Shown here piece by piece: positions 43,266 to 53,261 of a DNA stretch of 64,000 bases (the stretch's first letter is position 1; every line of letters starts with the position of its first letter). This stretch comes from Escherichia coli (GTDB taxonomy: Bacteria; Pseudomonadota; Gammaproteobacteria; Enterobacterales; Enterobacteriaceae), in the NCBI GenBank assembly GCA_021307345.1, contig CP089930.1:4216001-4280000 (forward strand), read 5' to 3'. The notes below the pieces were generated by a model that was not told the DNA's origin, searched no databases, and worked only from the letters and a program-made list of their open reading frames with translations. Both the position numbers and the translations under genes were made by a program.

Positions 43266-44753
43266 TTATCCGACGCTGTGTTCAAGACTGATGGCGAGGA
43301 GTTTTTGTGCTTCAACGGCAAATTCCAGCGGCAGTTCCGAGAACACGTCTTTGCAGAAACCGTTAACAATCATCGAGATGGCGTCTTCTTCGCTGATCCC
43401 GCGTTGCAGGCAGTAAAAGAGCTGATCTTCACCAATACGCGATGTCGTTGCCTCGTGCTCCAGTTGTGCGCTGTTATTGCGACATTCGACATACGGGAAG
43501 GTATGCGCCCCGCAATTAGCGCCAATCAGCATTGAGTCGCACTGAGTGAAGTTGCGCGCATTGGTTGCCGTCGGCATGATTTTCACCAGGCCGCGATAGC
43601 TGTTCTGGCTGTGTCCGGCAGAGATCCCTTTCGAGATAATGGTCGATTTGGTGTTCTTACCGATGTGGATCATCTTGGTGCCGGTATCAGCCTGCTGATG
43701 ACCGCTGGTCAGCGCCACCGAGTAGAACTCACCGATAGAGTTATCGCCGCGCAGAATGCAGCTTGGGTATTTCCAGGTAATGGCTGAACCGGTTTCCGAT
43801 TGCGTCCACGACATTTTGCTGTTTTCGCCTTCGCACAGAGCACGCTTGGTGACGAAGTTGAGAATACCGCCGGTGTTGTTATCGCCAGGGAACCAGTTTT
43901 GCACCGTGGAATATTTCACCTCGGCGTTTTTATGGATGATGACTTCCACCACCGCCGCGTGTAGCTGGTAGCTATCACGCACTGGTGCGGAGCAGCCTTC
44001 AATGTAGCTGACGTAGCTGTCTTCGTCGGCTACCAGAATGGTGCGCTCAAACTGCCCGGTTTTTTCTGCGTTAATGCGAAAATAGGTGGAAAGTTCCATC
44101 GGGCAGCGCACGCCTTTAGGTACATAAATAAACGTACCATCGGAAGCCACCGCCGCATTGAGCGCGGCAAAAAAGTTGTCATTCCCAGGCACCACGGTGC
44201 CGAGATATTTCTTCACCAGCTCCGGGTGCTCATGAATCGCTTCGCCAAAGGAACAGAAAATGATCCCCTGCTCCGCCAGTTTTTCGCGATAAGTGGTGGC
44301 AACCGAAACAGAATCGAAAATGGCATCCACCGCCACCTCTTTGCCTTCCCGCACCGGTACGCCCAACTGCTCAAATGCCGCTTCAACCTCTTTACTTAAA
44401 AAAGCGTTTGCGCCGGTTTGTTGCACCGCGCCCGGTTCAGAAACACAGGTGTCATCGCAGTTACCACATGAAGGCGCGGAGTAATAGCTATAATCCTGAT
44501 AATTCAGCTTATCGTAGTGCGCCTTCAACCAGTGCGGCTCTTCCATCTCCAGCCATGCGTGAAAGGCGTTGAGACGAAACGCCAGCATCCACTCCGGTTC
44601 ATTACGCTTCGCCGAGATTGCGCGCACCACCTCTTCGTTTATGCCCTTAGCCAGCTCATCAGTGGCTAACTGGGTGAAGAATCCTTCTTTATAATTCAGC
44701 GAGCCGCCAGTCCAGGTTTTGACATCGTCAGTTGCTTCAGTATTACGAGACAT
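43266..44753 (-). CDS. sufB: Fe-S scaffold subunit SufB
   Basis: Main scaffold on which the cluster is built. It has 495 residues from ATG 44753 ([10 protein letters not shown]). The N-terminal Cys group ([13 protein letters not shown]) and the C-terminal scaffold region ([31 protein letters not shown]) are present. The frame stays open upstream to 44792, overlapping sufA, but the family start is 44753. Confidence 0.97.
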   Translation of the reverse strand: MSRNTEATDDVKTWTGGSLNYKEGFFTQLATDELAKGINEEVVRAISAKRNEPEWMLAFRLNAFHAWLEMEEPHWLKAHYDKLNYQDYSYYSAPSCGNCDDTCVSEPGAVQQTGANAFLSKEVEAAFEQLGVPVREGKEVAVDAIFDSVSVATTYREKLAEQGIIFCSFGEAIHEHPELVKKYLGTVVPGNDNFFAALNAAVASDGTFIYVPKGVRCPMELSTYFRINAEKTGQFERTILVADEDSYVSYIEGCSAPVRDSYQLHAAVVEVIIHKNAEVKYSTVQNWFPGDNNTGGILNFVTKRALCEGENSKMSWTQSETGSAITWKYPSCILRGDNSIGEFYSVALTSGHQQADTGTKMIHIGKNTKSTIISKGISAGHSQNSYRGLVKIMPTATNARNFTQCDSMLIGANCGAHTFPYVECRNNSAQLEHEATTSRIGEDQLFYCLQRGISEEDAISMIVNGFCKDVFSELPLEFAVEAQKLLAISLEHSVG

Positions 44754-44761
44754 AGTACCGC

Positions 44762-45130
44762 CTATACCCCGAAGCTTTCGCCACAGCCACATTCATTCTG
44801 GGCTTTCGGGTTGTGAAATTTGAATATCTGATTGAGTCCTTCGCGAACGAAATCGACTTCCGTGCCATCAATAAACGGCATTGCTTGTAGCGGGACATAC
44901 AGCTTCGCGCCGTCGTGTTCAAACAGCAGATCGTCTTTGTCCGGCTCGCTAACACTGTCGAGTACATAGCCAAAGCCCGCGCAACCCGTTTGCTTCACGC
45001 CTAAGCGCACGCCGACCATACCTGGCTGCTTTGCCACCAGCTCGCGGATGTGCACCGCCGCTGCGGGTGTCAGCGTTAAGCCTTGCCAGGCGAAATCCTG
45101 TGGATTAAAGATTCCTGAATGCATGTCCAT
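44762..45130 (-). CDS. sufA: A-type Fe-S carrier SufA
   Basis: Receives and delivers clusters from SufBC2D. It has 122 residues with the three cluster cysteines Cys50 (KQTGCAGFG), Cys114 and Cys116 (ECGCGES). First gene of the operon; the ATG at 45130 has GAGGT upstream. Another in-frame ATG two codons in is possible. Confidence 0.97.
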   Translation of the reverse strand: MDMHSGIFNPQDFAWQGLTLTPAAAVHIRELVAKQPGMVGVRLGVKQTGCAGFGYVLDSVSEPDKDDLLFEHDGAKLYVPLQAMPFIDGTEVDFVREGLNQIFKFHNPKAQNECGCGESFGV

Positions 45131-45176
45131 CGATTTACCTCACTTCATCGCTTTCAGCGTATAACAGCATGTTAGT

Positions 45177-45189
45177 GATAATGATTATC
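45177..45189. promoter_or_regulatory. Fur box at the suf promoter
   Basis: GATAATGATTATC is a 13-base palindrome matching the Fur core. It lies about 50 bases before sufA; a GTTATAC -10 candidate on the minus strand lies between it and the gene. OxyR, IscR and IHF also act on this promoter, but I cannot place their sites with certainty. The gap 45190-45411 shows no gene. Confidence 0.8.
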
Positions 45190-45411
45190 AGTTCAACCCG
45201 ACAAACGCAGGGGCTTTACCGTAAAACATGCTTTTTACCTGCATTTAATAAGCATAGACCCTGATGTGCGGCTTAACAGGCACGCTAAGAATTAGGTATC
45301 TCATTGTTAGTTAATGATTATTACCGGAGGACATTTAAGACTGTGATGGAAAAGAAAAAGTTGTATTGAAAATGACTATTTAAGAGATAGGTAAAAAAGT
45401 GGCTCGTTCAG

Positions 45412-45541
45412 AAATAAGAAAACCCTTAAGTCTGTGCTACACAGGCTTAAGGGTTTCTACCCCATCCGGCGCTTATCTCCGGCACTCACAGTGGCTTAGC
45501 TCTTGAAGGGACGATAAGAATAATCTCATAAAGCTAAGCCA
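45412..45541 (-). ncRNA. rydB: RydB-like small RNA locus
   Basis: Reading leftward, a stem GGCTTAGCT/AGCTAAGCC (45493-45501 with 45532-45540) is followed by a GCCGG-rich segment and a long terminator hairpin, 17-bp arms with one G-T pair (45420-45436 with 45440-45456), then TTTCTTATTTC. RydB is annotated in K-12 between sufA and ydiH on this strand. The exact 5' end and the published 67-base boundaries cannot be fixed from sequence alone. Confidence 0.55.
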
Positions 45542-45625
45542 GCGTTTTAACACAACCTGCGATTTGTATTCTTTTTGAACAAAATCAAGCGGGTAAAAAT
45601 GGGAGAAGTCAGAAGAAAGTCGTCA

Positions 45626-45651
45626 GACCTGGACTGGAGTTAATCCAGGTC
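45626..45651 (-). terminator. Hairpin after ydiH
   Basis: GACCTGGA (45626-45633) pairs with TCCAGGTC (45644-45651). On the minus strand it follows the ydiH stop and is succeeded by TGACGACTTTCTTCTG. Possible terminator. Confidence 0.5.
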
Positions 45652-45682
45652 GATGGGGCACACTAACTGCGTTCAGCCAGAA

Positions 45683-45871
45683 TCAATGCACGCCCAAACG
45701 CCAGGCAAAGTAGATTTCTTCTTTTAATTCAGCAGAAGAGAGAGTAAGCAGATCAGCGAATTCAAGTTCTAGTTGTTTCAGACGTTTGAGATATTGGGCA
45801 GGTGAAAGATTGCTCTGGTCACGGCGTAAAAATTCAATGGCCAGTTGGGTGGGATCAAGTTGAGTAGACAT
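45683..45871 (-). CDS. ydiH: Small uncharacterised protein YdiH
   Basis: A 62-residue soluble, acidic protein (MSTQLDPTQLAIEFLRRDQS start) with two predicted helices and no known motif. ATG at 45871 behind GAGGATG; upstream in-frame ATG at 45952 is not preceded by a ribosome site. Same strand as menI-ydiJ, 99 bases after the menI stop. Function unknown. Confidence 0.88.
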   Translation of the reverse strand: MSTQLDPTQLAIEFLRRDQSNLSPAQYLKRLKQLELEFADLLTLSSAELKEEIYFAWRLGVH

Positions 45872-45970
45872 AGCATCCTCGCTTTTAGACAAGACCTGCA
45901 CAGTATACCACCGTTTACTGTGCAGATAATAACCAAAGGCAATATGCGTCACACTTTTCTGGTGACAACG

Positions 45971-46381
45971 TCACAAAATAGCGGTCGTCAATCGTGACGA
46001 ACAGCACAAACGCTCTTTCTCATCGAATATTTCAATCTGCCAGACCTGATGACGTGAACCAAGATGCAGCGGCTTGCAAACGCCGCGAACTCGCCCTTCT
46101 CGCGCTGATCGAACATGGTTAGCATTGATTTCCAGACCAACGACTTTTTGATCACCTTCGGTACATAAATAACCGGCAACGGAGCCAATACTTTCGGCCA
46201 GCACCACGGACGCACCGCCATGCAGCAGCCCGAAAGGTTGCTTTGTCCGCGAATCTACCGGCATTGTCGCTTCCAGAGTGTCATCACCAATATGTTCAAA
46301 GCGAATATCCAGCAATCCCACCATGTTTCCATCACCCATGGCATTCAGTGCTTCCAGGGTGATTTTACGTTTCCATATCAT
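45971..46381 (-). CDS. menI: 1,4-dihydroxy-2-naphthoyl-CoA thioesterase MenI (YdiI)
   Basis: Hotdog-fold thioesterase of menaquinone synthesis, cutting DHNA-CoA. It has 136 residues. His54 and catalytic Glu63 are seen in FGLLHGGASVVLAESIGS. It overlaps the ydiJ stop by four bases, so both are probably translated from one mRNA. Confidence 0.95.
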   Translation of the reverse strand: MIWKRKITLEALNAMGDGNMVGLLDIRFEHIGDDTLEATMPVDSRTKQPFGLLHGGASVVLAESIGSVAGYLCTEGDQKVVGLEINANHVRSAREGRVRGVCKPLHLGSRHQVWQIEIFDEKERLCCSSRLTTAIL

Positions 46382-49300
46382 TTAATAATCTCCAGTAATG
46401 CCTGCACAGGATGGCGTACCCCCGTACCTTCAACCCGTTTTACCTGACTACGGCAGGAATATCCGGTCGCCAGACAGCGATTTCGCGGCAGACGCTGCAT
46501 CGCCTGATGCCAGGATAACTCATAGATCCCAAGCGAGTTTTTATGATTTTTCGCTTCATGTCCGTAAGTCCCCGCCATACCGCAGCAACCCACACTGACA
46601 TTTTCCAGCTTCGCGCCAAAACGGGCAAATATCGCGGCCCATTGTGCTGGCGCGCCCGGCAAGGCGGTGACTTCGGTACAGTGACCAAAGAAATACCACG
46701 GTTCACCGCTGACCGCAGCCACTGGCTGTGACTCAAGTACGCTTGCCAGCCATTCATTCGCCAGCAGAACGTTAAACTCGCCGCGTTCCTCGCCGAGAGT
46801 GAGTTTGTATTCGTCGCGATAACAAAGTACCAGCGCCGGATCGACACCCACCATTGGCATTCCCAGCTTCGCCATACGGTTGAGGAAATCCGCCGTCTTT
46901 TTCGCCGTCTTCACAAAACGATTGAGGAACCCTTTGATGTGCTGGGCTTTACCATTCGGCGAGAATGGCAGTAACACAGGCTGGAAACCTAATTTTTCGA
47001 CCAGACGCACAAAATCCGCCACCACTTGCGCATCGTAATAGCTGGTGAAAGGGTCTTGCACCACCAACACCGTGCGCGCTTTCTGCTCAACATTGAGAGC
47101 TTCAAGCTGTTCCAGCGTCATGTTTGCCGAGCGATGCCCCACCATTTGTTGTTGCAGCGACGGCACCGAAAGCAGCGGCAAGTCGACCATGCCGATATGT
47201 TTTTTCGACAGTTTGCGAACCAGAGGCTGGTTAATGAAGAAGTTAAACGTCTTCGGCGCTCGCGCCATCAGCGGCGCATAACTTTCGACCGTCGCCACAA
47301 GATGGTCGCGCAGCGGGCGTAAATAACGGGTGTGATAGAGTTGCAGGAAACGAGAGCGGAACTCTGGCACATCTATTTTGATAGGGCACTGGGTCGAACA
47401 GGCTTTACAGGCCAGACAGCCTGACATCGCCTCTTTCACTTCGTGGGAGAAGTCATATTCGCCTTTATTTGCGTGCCAGCTATTGCGCGTGCGGGCAATT
47501 AACGTCCGCAAACTGGCTCGCGATTCCGGCAGTTCTTGTTCCAGTTTTAGAGGATCAACACCACGGTCAGCCAGCAAACGTAGCCATTCACGCACCAGCG
47601 TTGCGCGCCCTTTCGGTGAATGAATCCGGTTCTGGGTGATCTTCATCGACGGGCACATGGGGCTGCGGGCATCAAAGTTGAAGCATAAACCGTTGCCGTT
47701 ACACTCCATCGCACCGCGCCACTGCTGGCGTACCGCGATGGGGATCTGCCGATCAAATGTACCGCGCTTTACCGCGTCCACTTTCATCATCGGCGCGTCG
47801 AGACCTTCTGGCGGGCAAATCTTTCCTGGGTTGAGTCGGTTATGCGGGTCAAATGCCGCTTTCACTTTGCGCAGTTCTGCAAAAAGTTCCTCACCGAAAA
47901 ACGCCGGGCTGTATTCGGCGCGAAAACCTTTGCCGTGCTCGCCCCACAACAAACCACCGTATTTCGCAGTCAGCGCCACCACGTCATCAGAAATTTGCTT
48001 CATCAACATCTCTTGTTGCGGATCGCACATATCCAGCGCCGGACGAACGTGCAAAACCCCCGCATCGACGTGACCAAACATACCGTAGCTTAAGCCGTGA
48101 CTGTCGAGCAGCGCGCGAAATTCAGCAATATAATCCGCCAGGTGTTCTGGCGGCACGCAGGTATCTTCGGCAAACGGAATTGGCTTAGCGGCGCCTTTAG
48201 CATTGCCAAGCAGGCCAACAGCTTTTTTGCGCATCGCATAGATACGTTCAACACCCGCCAGCTCGCGGCACACCTGCCAGCCAATGACACCTGCTTGCTG
48301 ACTAGCGATAAGTTCGTCCAGCCGCGTACAGAGTGCATTTACCCGCTCGTCAATCAGCGCCTCATCATCACCAGCAAATTCCACAATGTTCAGTCCGAGC
48401 ATCTCTTTGTCGGGCACATCGGTAATCAACTCACTGACGGAATGCCAGACGATATCTTCCCGCGCAAGGTTCAGCACTTTAGAATCCACCGTCTCAACTG
48501 AAAGCGCGCGCGCCTCAACCATAAACGGCGCGTTACGCAGCGCGGAGTCAAAAGAGTCATATTTGACGTTCACCAGACGGCGCACTTTCGGCAAGCGAGT
48601 AATATCCAGTCGCGCTTCGGTAATAAAGGCCAGCGTCCCTTCTGAACCCGTCAGAATGCGCGTCAGGTCGAACTCGGTCATCTCATCGTTAAAGACATGA
48701 CGCAGATCGTAACCGGTAAGAAAGCGGTTAAGTTTGGGAAATTTGTCGATGATTAACTGCCGTTGCTGACGGCTGCGTTGATAAACCGTTTTATAGATAC
48801 GCCCGATAGCTGTATTGGTTTTGCCCAGCGTTTCCGCCAGCTCGACGGGTAAAGGTTGCGTATCGAGAATATCGCCCCCCAACAACACTGCCCGCACGCC
48901 GAGCACGTGATCTGACGTTTTGCCATAGACCAGCGAGCCCTGACCGGAAGCATCGGTATTGATCATCCCGCCGAGCGTTGCCCGGTTGCTGGTCGAAAGT
49001 TCTGGTGCAAAAAAGTAGCCGAACGGTTTCAGGTACTGGTTAAGCTGATCTTTAATAACCCCCGCTTCAACGCGCACCCAGCCCTCTTCAGGGTTAATTT
49101 CGATGATGCGGTTCATATGACGGGACATATCAACAATAATCCCCTGGTTGAGCGCCTGACCGTTAGTGCCGGTGCCGCCACCGCGCGGGGTGAAGATCAA
49201 CGATGAATAGCGTTCCTGCGCAGCCAGACGGGCGATTAATGCCACATCTGCGGTCGAACGCGGAAATACCACTGCGTCGGGGAGAAGTTGGTAAATACTG

Positions 49301-49434
49301 TTGTCGGTCGACATTGTCAGACGATCGGCATAACTTGTCGCCGTATCGCCGGTAAAACCCTGTTGCTCCAGCTCTTGCAAAAAATTAAGCACCAGTTGAA
49401 CGACGCCGGGTGCCTGGGAAATCTGTGGAATCAT
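46378..49434 (-). CDS. ydiJ: FAD/Fe-S D-2-hydroxyglutarate dehydrogenase-type protein YdiJ
   Basis: A 1018-residue flavin and iron-sulfur oxidoreductase. N-terminal FAD-binding-4 domain (FTPRGGGTGTNGQAL; ELSTSNRATLGGMI), FAD-oxidase C domain (GHVDAGVLHVRP), then ferredoxin-type motif CLACKACSTQCPIKID (about 660) and CCG-type motif (GCCGMAGTYGH). It has been reported to oxidise D-2-hydroxyglutarate. Start at 49434 follows GGTCAATATA; upstream extension to 49506 is unlikely. Confidence 0.93.
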   Translation of the reverse strand: MIPQISQAPGVVQLVLNFLQELEQQGFTGDTATSYADRLTMSTDNSIYQLLPDAVVFPRSTADVALIARLAAQERYSSLIFTPRGGGTGTNGQALNQGIIVDMSRHMNRIIEINPEEGWVRVEAGVIKDQLNQYLKPFGYFFAPELSTSNRATLGGMINTDASGQGSLVYGKTSDHVLGVRAVLLGGDILDTQPLPVELAETLGKTNTAIGRIYKTVYQRSRQQRQLIIDKFPKLNRFLTGYDLRHVFNDEMTEFDLTRILTGSEGTLAFITEARLDITRLPKVRRLVNVKYDSFDSALRNAPFMVEARALSVETVDSKVLNLAREDIVWHSVSELITDVPDKEMLGLNIVEFAGDDEALIDERVNALCTRLDELIASQQAGVIGWQVCRELAGVERIYAMRKKAVGLLGNAKGAAKPIPFAEDTCVPPEHLADYIAEFRALLDSHGLSYGMFGHVDAGVLHVRPALDMCDPQQEMLMKQISDDVVALTAKYGGLLWGEHGKGFRAEYSPAFFGEELFAELRKVKAAFDPHNRLNPGKICPPEGLDAPMMKVDAVKRGTFDRQIPIAVRQQWRGAMECNGNGLCFNFDARSPMCPSMKITQNRIHSPKGRATLVREWLRLLADRGVDPLKLEQELPESRASLRTLIARTRNSWHANKGEYDFSHEVKEAMSGCLACKACSTQCPIKIDVPEFRSRFLQLYHTRYLRPLRDHLVATVESYAPLMARAPKTFNFFINQPLVRKLSKKHIGMVDLPLLSVPSLQQQMVGHRSANMTLEQLEALNVEQKARTVLVVQDPFTSYYDAQVVADFVRLVEKLGFQPVLLPFSPNGKAQHIKGFLNRFVKTAKKTADFLNRMAKLGMPMVGVDPALVLCYRDEYKLTLGEERGEFNVLLANEWLASVLESQPVAAVSGEPWYFFGHCTEVTALPGAPAQWAAIFARFGAKLENVSVGCCGMAGTYGHEAKNHKNSLGIYELSWHQAMQRLPRNRCLATGYSCRSQVKRVEGTGVRHPVQALLEIIK

Positions 49435-49521
49435 TATATTGACCCTTTCCTGCGGTCTGTGATGTAGGTCGATACACAGTTCTTTCAGGCTACTGCAATA
49501 GCGCACTGAAAGGTGATGTAT

Positions 49522-49649
49522 GTTTACTCTATGGATTTCGAGTTGCGGGAAGGCGGCAAGCGAGTGAACGCCAGGAGCTTACAAAAGTAAGTGACTGGGG
49601 TGAACGAACGTAGCCGCAGCACATGCAACTTGAAATACGACGAGTAAAC
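49522..49649. repeat. Dispersed imperfect palindrome, about 128 bp
   Basis: GTTTACTC (49522-49529) and GAGTAAAC (49642-49649) flank nested inverted parts (ATTTCGAGTTGC at 49535-49546 against GCAACTTGAAAT at 49624-49635). This resembles an intergenic repeat of enteric bacteria seen at many E. coli sites, possibly the RSA class; I name it from memory only. It lies between the divergent ydiJ and ydiK. The remaining gap to 49822 presumably holds the ydiK promoter. Confidence 0.6.
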
Positions 49650-49822
49650 CGTTTGCGTGTTGCCTGAATTGTTGTACCACATTTTTTTCTTACACGCCCA
49701 TCAGAATTAAGGGCAGAATCGGCCTGTTAAAAACCGCTGAAATTGCTCATCATTATGCAGGTGAGTTTCGCGTGTTCACGTCGCGTCGACGATTTGACGC
49801 ACAAAAAAGGTGAAAAGTAGTT

Positions 49823-50935
49823 ATGGTAAATGTTCGTCAGCCCAGGGATGTCGCACAAATTCTGCTTTCGGTGCTGTTTTTAGCCATCATGATTGTGGCA
49901 TGTCTGTGGATTGTTCAACCCTTCATTCTCGGCTTTGCGTGGGCCGGTACGGTGGTTATCGCTACCTGGCCGGTATTGTTACGCTTGCAAAAGATCATGT
50001 TTGGTCGCCGTTCGCTCGCCGTTCTGGTGATGACGCTGTTATTAGTGATGGTGTTTATCATCCCTATCGCCTTATTGGTTAACAGTATCGTCGATGGCAG
50101 TGGGCCGTTGATTAAAGCCATTTCCAGCGGCGACATGACGTTACCCGATCTGGCGTGGCTTAATACCATTCCGGTGATTGGTGCGAAGCTGTATGCAGGC
50201 TGGCACAATTTGCTGGATATGGGGGGTACGGCGATCATGGCGAAAGTCCGTCCTTATATTGGCACCACCACCACCTGGTTTGTTGGGCAGGCGGCGCATA
50301 TCGGGCGCTTTATGGTGCATTGTGCATTAATGCTTCTCTTCAGCGCCCTGCTGTACTGGCGCGGTGAACAGGTAGCGCAAGGCATTCGCCATTTTGCCAC
50401 TCGTCTGGCAGGCGCTCGCGGTGATGCCGCAGTCCTGCTGGCGGCGCAGGCTATCCGTGCGGTGGCGCTGGGCGTGGTGGTAACAGCGTTGGTGCAGGCG
50501 GTACTTGGCGGTATCGGTCTGGCGGTATCCGGCGTTCCTTACGCAACGCTGCTGACGGTGTTAATGATCCTCTCCTGCCTTGTCCAGCTTGGCCCGCTGC
50601 CGGTGTTGATTCCGGCGATTATCTGGCTCTACTGGACCGGTGATACCACCTGGGGCACGGTATTGCTGGTGTGGAGTGGTGTGGTTGGCACACTGGATAA
50701 CGTGATTCGCCCGATGTTAATTCGCATGGGCGCCGATTTACCGCTGATCCTGATCCTCTCCGGGGTTATCGGTGGTTTGATTGCCTTCGGGATGATTGGT
50801 CTGTTTATTGGTCCGGTTCTGTTAGCCGTTTCCTGGCGTCTGTTTGCTGCGTGGGTGGAAGAAGTCCCGCCACCGACTGACCAGCCGGAAGAAATTCTCG
50901 AAGAACTGGGCGAAATTGAAAAGCCGAATAAGTAA
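49823..50935 (+). CDS. ydiK: AI-2E family inner-membrane protein YdiK
   Basis: A 370-residue protein with about eight hydrophobic segments, of the PerM/TqsA (AI-2 exporter-like) family. The conserved region LVQLGPLPVLIPAIIWLYW and the last helices around LILSGVIGGLIAFGMIGLFIGPV are clear. The acidic tail ends EIEKPNK. Cargo unknown; reported to be in the PurR regulon, but I see no strong PUR box here. Confidence 0.92.
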   Translation: MVNVRQPRDVAQILLSVLFLAIMIVACLWIVQPFILGFAWAGTVVIATWPVLLRLQKIMFGRRSLAVLVMTLLLVMVFIIPIALLVNSIVDGSGPLIKAISSGDMTLPDLAWLNTIPVIGAKLYAGWHNLLDMGGTAIMAKVRPYIGTTTTWFVGQAAHIGRFMVHCALMLLFSALLYWRGEQVAQGIRHFATRLAGARGDAAVLLAAQAIRAVALGVVVTALVQAVLGGIGLAVSGVPYATLLTVLMILSCLVQLGPLPVLIPAIIWLYWTGDTTWGTVLLVWSGVVGTLDNVIRPMLIRMGADLPLILILSGVIGGLIAFGMIGLFIGPVLLAVSWRLFAAWVEEVPPPTDQPEEILEELGEIEKPNK

Positions 50936-50942
50936 CTCTCTC

Positions 50943-50965
50943 ATCAGGCGGCTCTGCCGCCTGAT
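50943..50965 (+). terminator. Hairpin after ydiK
   Basis: ATCAGGCGGC (50943-50952), loop TCT, perfect complement 50956-50965, followed by TGTT. Likely terminator. Confidence 0.7.
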
Positions 50966-51121
50966 TGTTAACCATCGCTAATTGATATTTCATTTCTCAA
51001 CCTCGTATTTCCCTGCTTACCTCCATTCAGCTGGTAGTACCTGTCGCAAATTCTTTACAGTTTTTAAACTAATGAGACGAATCTGATCGACGCAAAAAGT
51101 CCGTATGCCTACTATTAGCTC

Positions 51122-51226
51122 ACGGTTATAAATCAACATATTGATTTATAAGCATGGAAATCCCCTGAGTGAAACAACGAATTGCTGTGTGTAGTCTTTG
51201 CCCATCTCCCACGATGGGCTTTTTTT
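51122..51226 (+). ncRNA. rprA: RprA small RNA
   Basis: A 105-base Hfq-dependent sRNA that activates rpoS translation and represses csgD and others; made under RcsB control. The 5' end ACGGTTATAAATCAACATATT and the terminator hairpin GCCCATCTCCCACGATGGGC with T-run are exact to my memory of RprA. A TACTATT -10 element lies just upstream (51110-51116), preceded by the region holding the RcsB box. The rest of the 50966-51364 gap shows nothing else. Confidence 0.95.
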
Positions 51227-51364
51227 TAACATTTTTCCGTTTCCTTACCTCGCCATTCATTCTTTCCAATAATGTTGCACAAGATACTGTGACTCTCTTC
51301 AAGCCGTTAGCAGGCTGATAATGTTATTTATATTTTATTCTATTTTTTGATGCAGCCATTACCT

Positions 51365-51721
51365 ATGAACGCTTATGAACTCCAGGCACTACGCCATATT
51401 TTTGCCATGACTGTTGATGAATGCGCGACCTGGATTGCCCAGACAGATGACAGCGAAAGCTGGCGGCGGTGGGAAAATGGCAAAAGCGCCATTCCTGATA
51501 GCGTCGTTGAAAAATTGCTGGCTATGCGTCAGCAAAGAAAAAAACATCTTCACGCCATCATAGAGAAAATAAATAACCGCATCGGCAATAACACCATGCG
51601 TTTTTTCCCTGACTTAACCGCGTTTCAACGTGTCTACCCTGACGGCGATTTTATTGACTGGAAGATTTATCAATCAGTAGCCGCTGAGTTATATGCGCAC
51701 GATCTTGAACGCCTTTGTTGA
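51365..51721 (+). CDS. ydiL: Uncharacterised protein YdiL (DUF1870)
   Basis: A 118-residue protein with a helix-turn-helix-like N-terminus (LQALRHIFAMTVDECATWIAQTDDSESWRRWENGKSAIP), similar to phage-type repressors and antitoxins, and an aromatic-rich C-terminus. A K-12 structure exists and shows HTH similarity. ATG at 51365 gives the known length; upstream ATGs at 51347 and 51350 extend the frame. Target unknown. Confidence 0.85.
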   Translation: MNAYELQALRHIFAMTVDECATWIAQTDDSESWRRWENGKSAIPDSVVEKLLAMRQQRKKHLHAIIEKINNRIGNNTMRFFPDLTAFQRVYPDGDFIDWKIYQSVAAELYAHDLERLC

Positions 51722-51820
51722 TATTTTAACGGGAATCAACAGTCATCATTACAAAAATAATGAACGGATATTGACGCAATATCGCCACATTTTTTAAAGC
51801 ACAGTTGCTAAGTGGATCTT

Positions 51821-53035
51821 ATGAAAAATCCCTATCTCCCTACCGCGCTGGGGTTGTATTTCAATTACCTGGTGCATGGTATGGGCGTCATTTTGATGAC
51901 CCTGAATATGGCCTCGCTGGAGACGCTTTGGCATACCAATGCGGCAGGTGTCTCGATTGTTATCTCATCATTAGGCATTGGTCGACTAAGCGTCCTGTTT
52001 CTTTCTGGCTTATTATCCGATAGATTAGGTCGCCGACCGTTTATCATTCTCGATATGTGCTGCTATATCGCCTTCTTTTTTGGCATCCTGCACACCAATA
52101 ACATCATTATCGCTTATGTTTTTGGCTTTCTGGCCGGAATGGCAAACAGTTTTCTCGATGCAGGTACTTATCCCAGCCTGATGGAAGCCTTTCCTCATTC
52201 ACCGGGTACAGCCAATATTTTAATTAAAGCGTTTGTTTCCTGCGGACAATTTTTATTGCCGTTAATCATTAGTTTATTGGTATGGGCCGAACTGTGGTTT
52301 GGTTGGTCTTTTATGATTGCCGCAGGCATTATGATTATTAACGGTCTGTTTTTATACCGCAGTACCTTTCCACCGCATCCGGGTCGTCGCTTACCGGCAG
52401 TAAATAAAACAACCACTTCTGCGGGGCATCGCTGCTCAATAATCGATTTAGCCAGTTATACCTTATATGGCTATATATCAATGGCAACGTTTTATCTGGT
52501 CAGCCAGTGGCTGGCACAATACGGACAATTTGTCGCTGGCATGTCATACACAATGTCGATCAAATTACTCAGCATCTACACCGTGGGATCGCTGCTTTGC
52601 GTATTTATTAGTGCACCGCTCATTCGTAAAGCGATTCACCCGACAACATTGTTGATGCTGTACACGTTTATCTCATTTATTGCCCTGCTCACCGTTTGCC
52701 TGTATCCCATATTTTATGTGGTAATAACATTCGCTTTCGTTATTGGTTTTACCTCCGCTGGAGGCGTTGTACAAATTGGCCTGACGTTAATGGCTGAACG
52801 TTTTCCCTACGCTAAAGGTAAAGCAACCGGGATTTATTACAGTGCGGGAAGTATTGCGACCTTTACCATTCCGTTGATTACGGCTCATCTATCACAAAGA
52901 AGTATTGCCGATATTATGTGGTTCGATACTGGCATCGCTGCCGTCGGTTTTTTACTGGCGCTGTTTATTGGCTTACGCAGCCACAAGGAAACACAACATC
53001 CATCGCTAAAGGGAAATGTCGCCACGGGCGGGTAA
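51821..53035 (+). CDS. ydiM: MFS transporter YdiM
   Basis: A 404-residue, 12-helix transporter in the same subfamily as adjacent YdiN. The MFS loop motif is seen in GLLSDRLGRRPFII, and FLAGMANSFLDAGTYPSLMEAFP is a shared family block. ATG 51821 chosen; a GTG at 51812 is an alternative. Substrate not known; location beside quinate/shikimate genes suggests an aromatic-precursor acid. Sequence differs from K-12 at more sites than most neighbours (recalled). Confidence 0.9.
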   Translation: MKNPYLPTALGLYFNYLVHGMGVILMTLNMASLETLWHTNAAGVSIVISSLGIGRLSVLFLSGLLSDRLGRRPFIILDMCCYIAFFFGILHTNNIIIAYVFGFLAGMANSFLDAGTYPSLMEAFPHSPGTANILIKAFVSCGQFLLPLIISLLVWAELWFGWSFMIAAGIMIINGLFLYRSTFPPHPGRRLPAVNKTTTSAGHRCSIIDLASYTLYGYISMATFYLVSQWLAQYGQFVAGMSYTMSIKLLSIYTVGSLLCVFISAPLIRKAIHPTTLLMLYTFISFIALLTVCLYPIFYVVITFAFVIGFTSAGGVVQIGLTLMAERFPYAKGKATGIYYSAGSIATFTIPLITAHLSQRSIADIMWFDTGIAAVGFLLALFIGLRSHKETQHPSLKGNVATGG

Positions 53036-53261
53036 TGCAATATTCTTTTCAGGACATGCAAGATCTTACGGATAAATTAATCTTTCTGCGCTAATTAAGG
53101 GAAATCACGATCCAAAACAAACTATCTCATGCAATATACCTGGAAACATAAACTTTATGCCATGTATCCGGAGAAAATCATCTTCAGTATAGTGATTATG
53201 TAAACCGTCGAAGAACAATACGTACAGTAACAAAATTATCTTTCAGCAAGGAGCTGTGAAA

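Noticed and set aside
45344-45369. Seven-codon ORF (MEKKKLY) behind a GGAGG in the sufA-ydiH gap
   Set aside because: Too short and too far from the GGAGG; no evidence of a regulated leader peptide.
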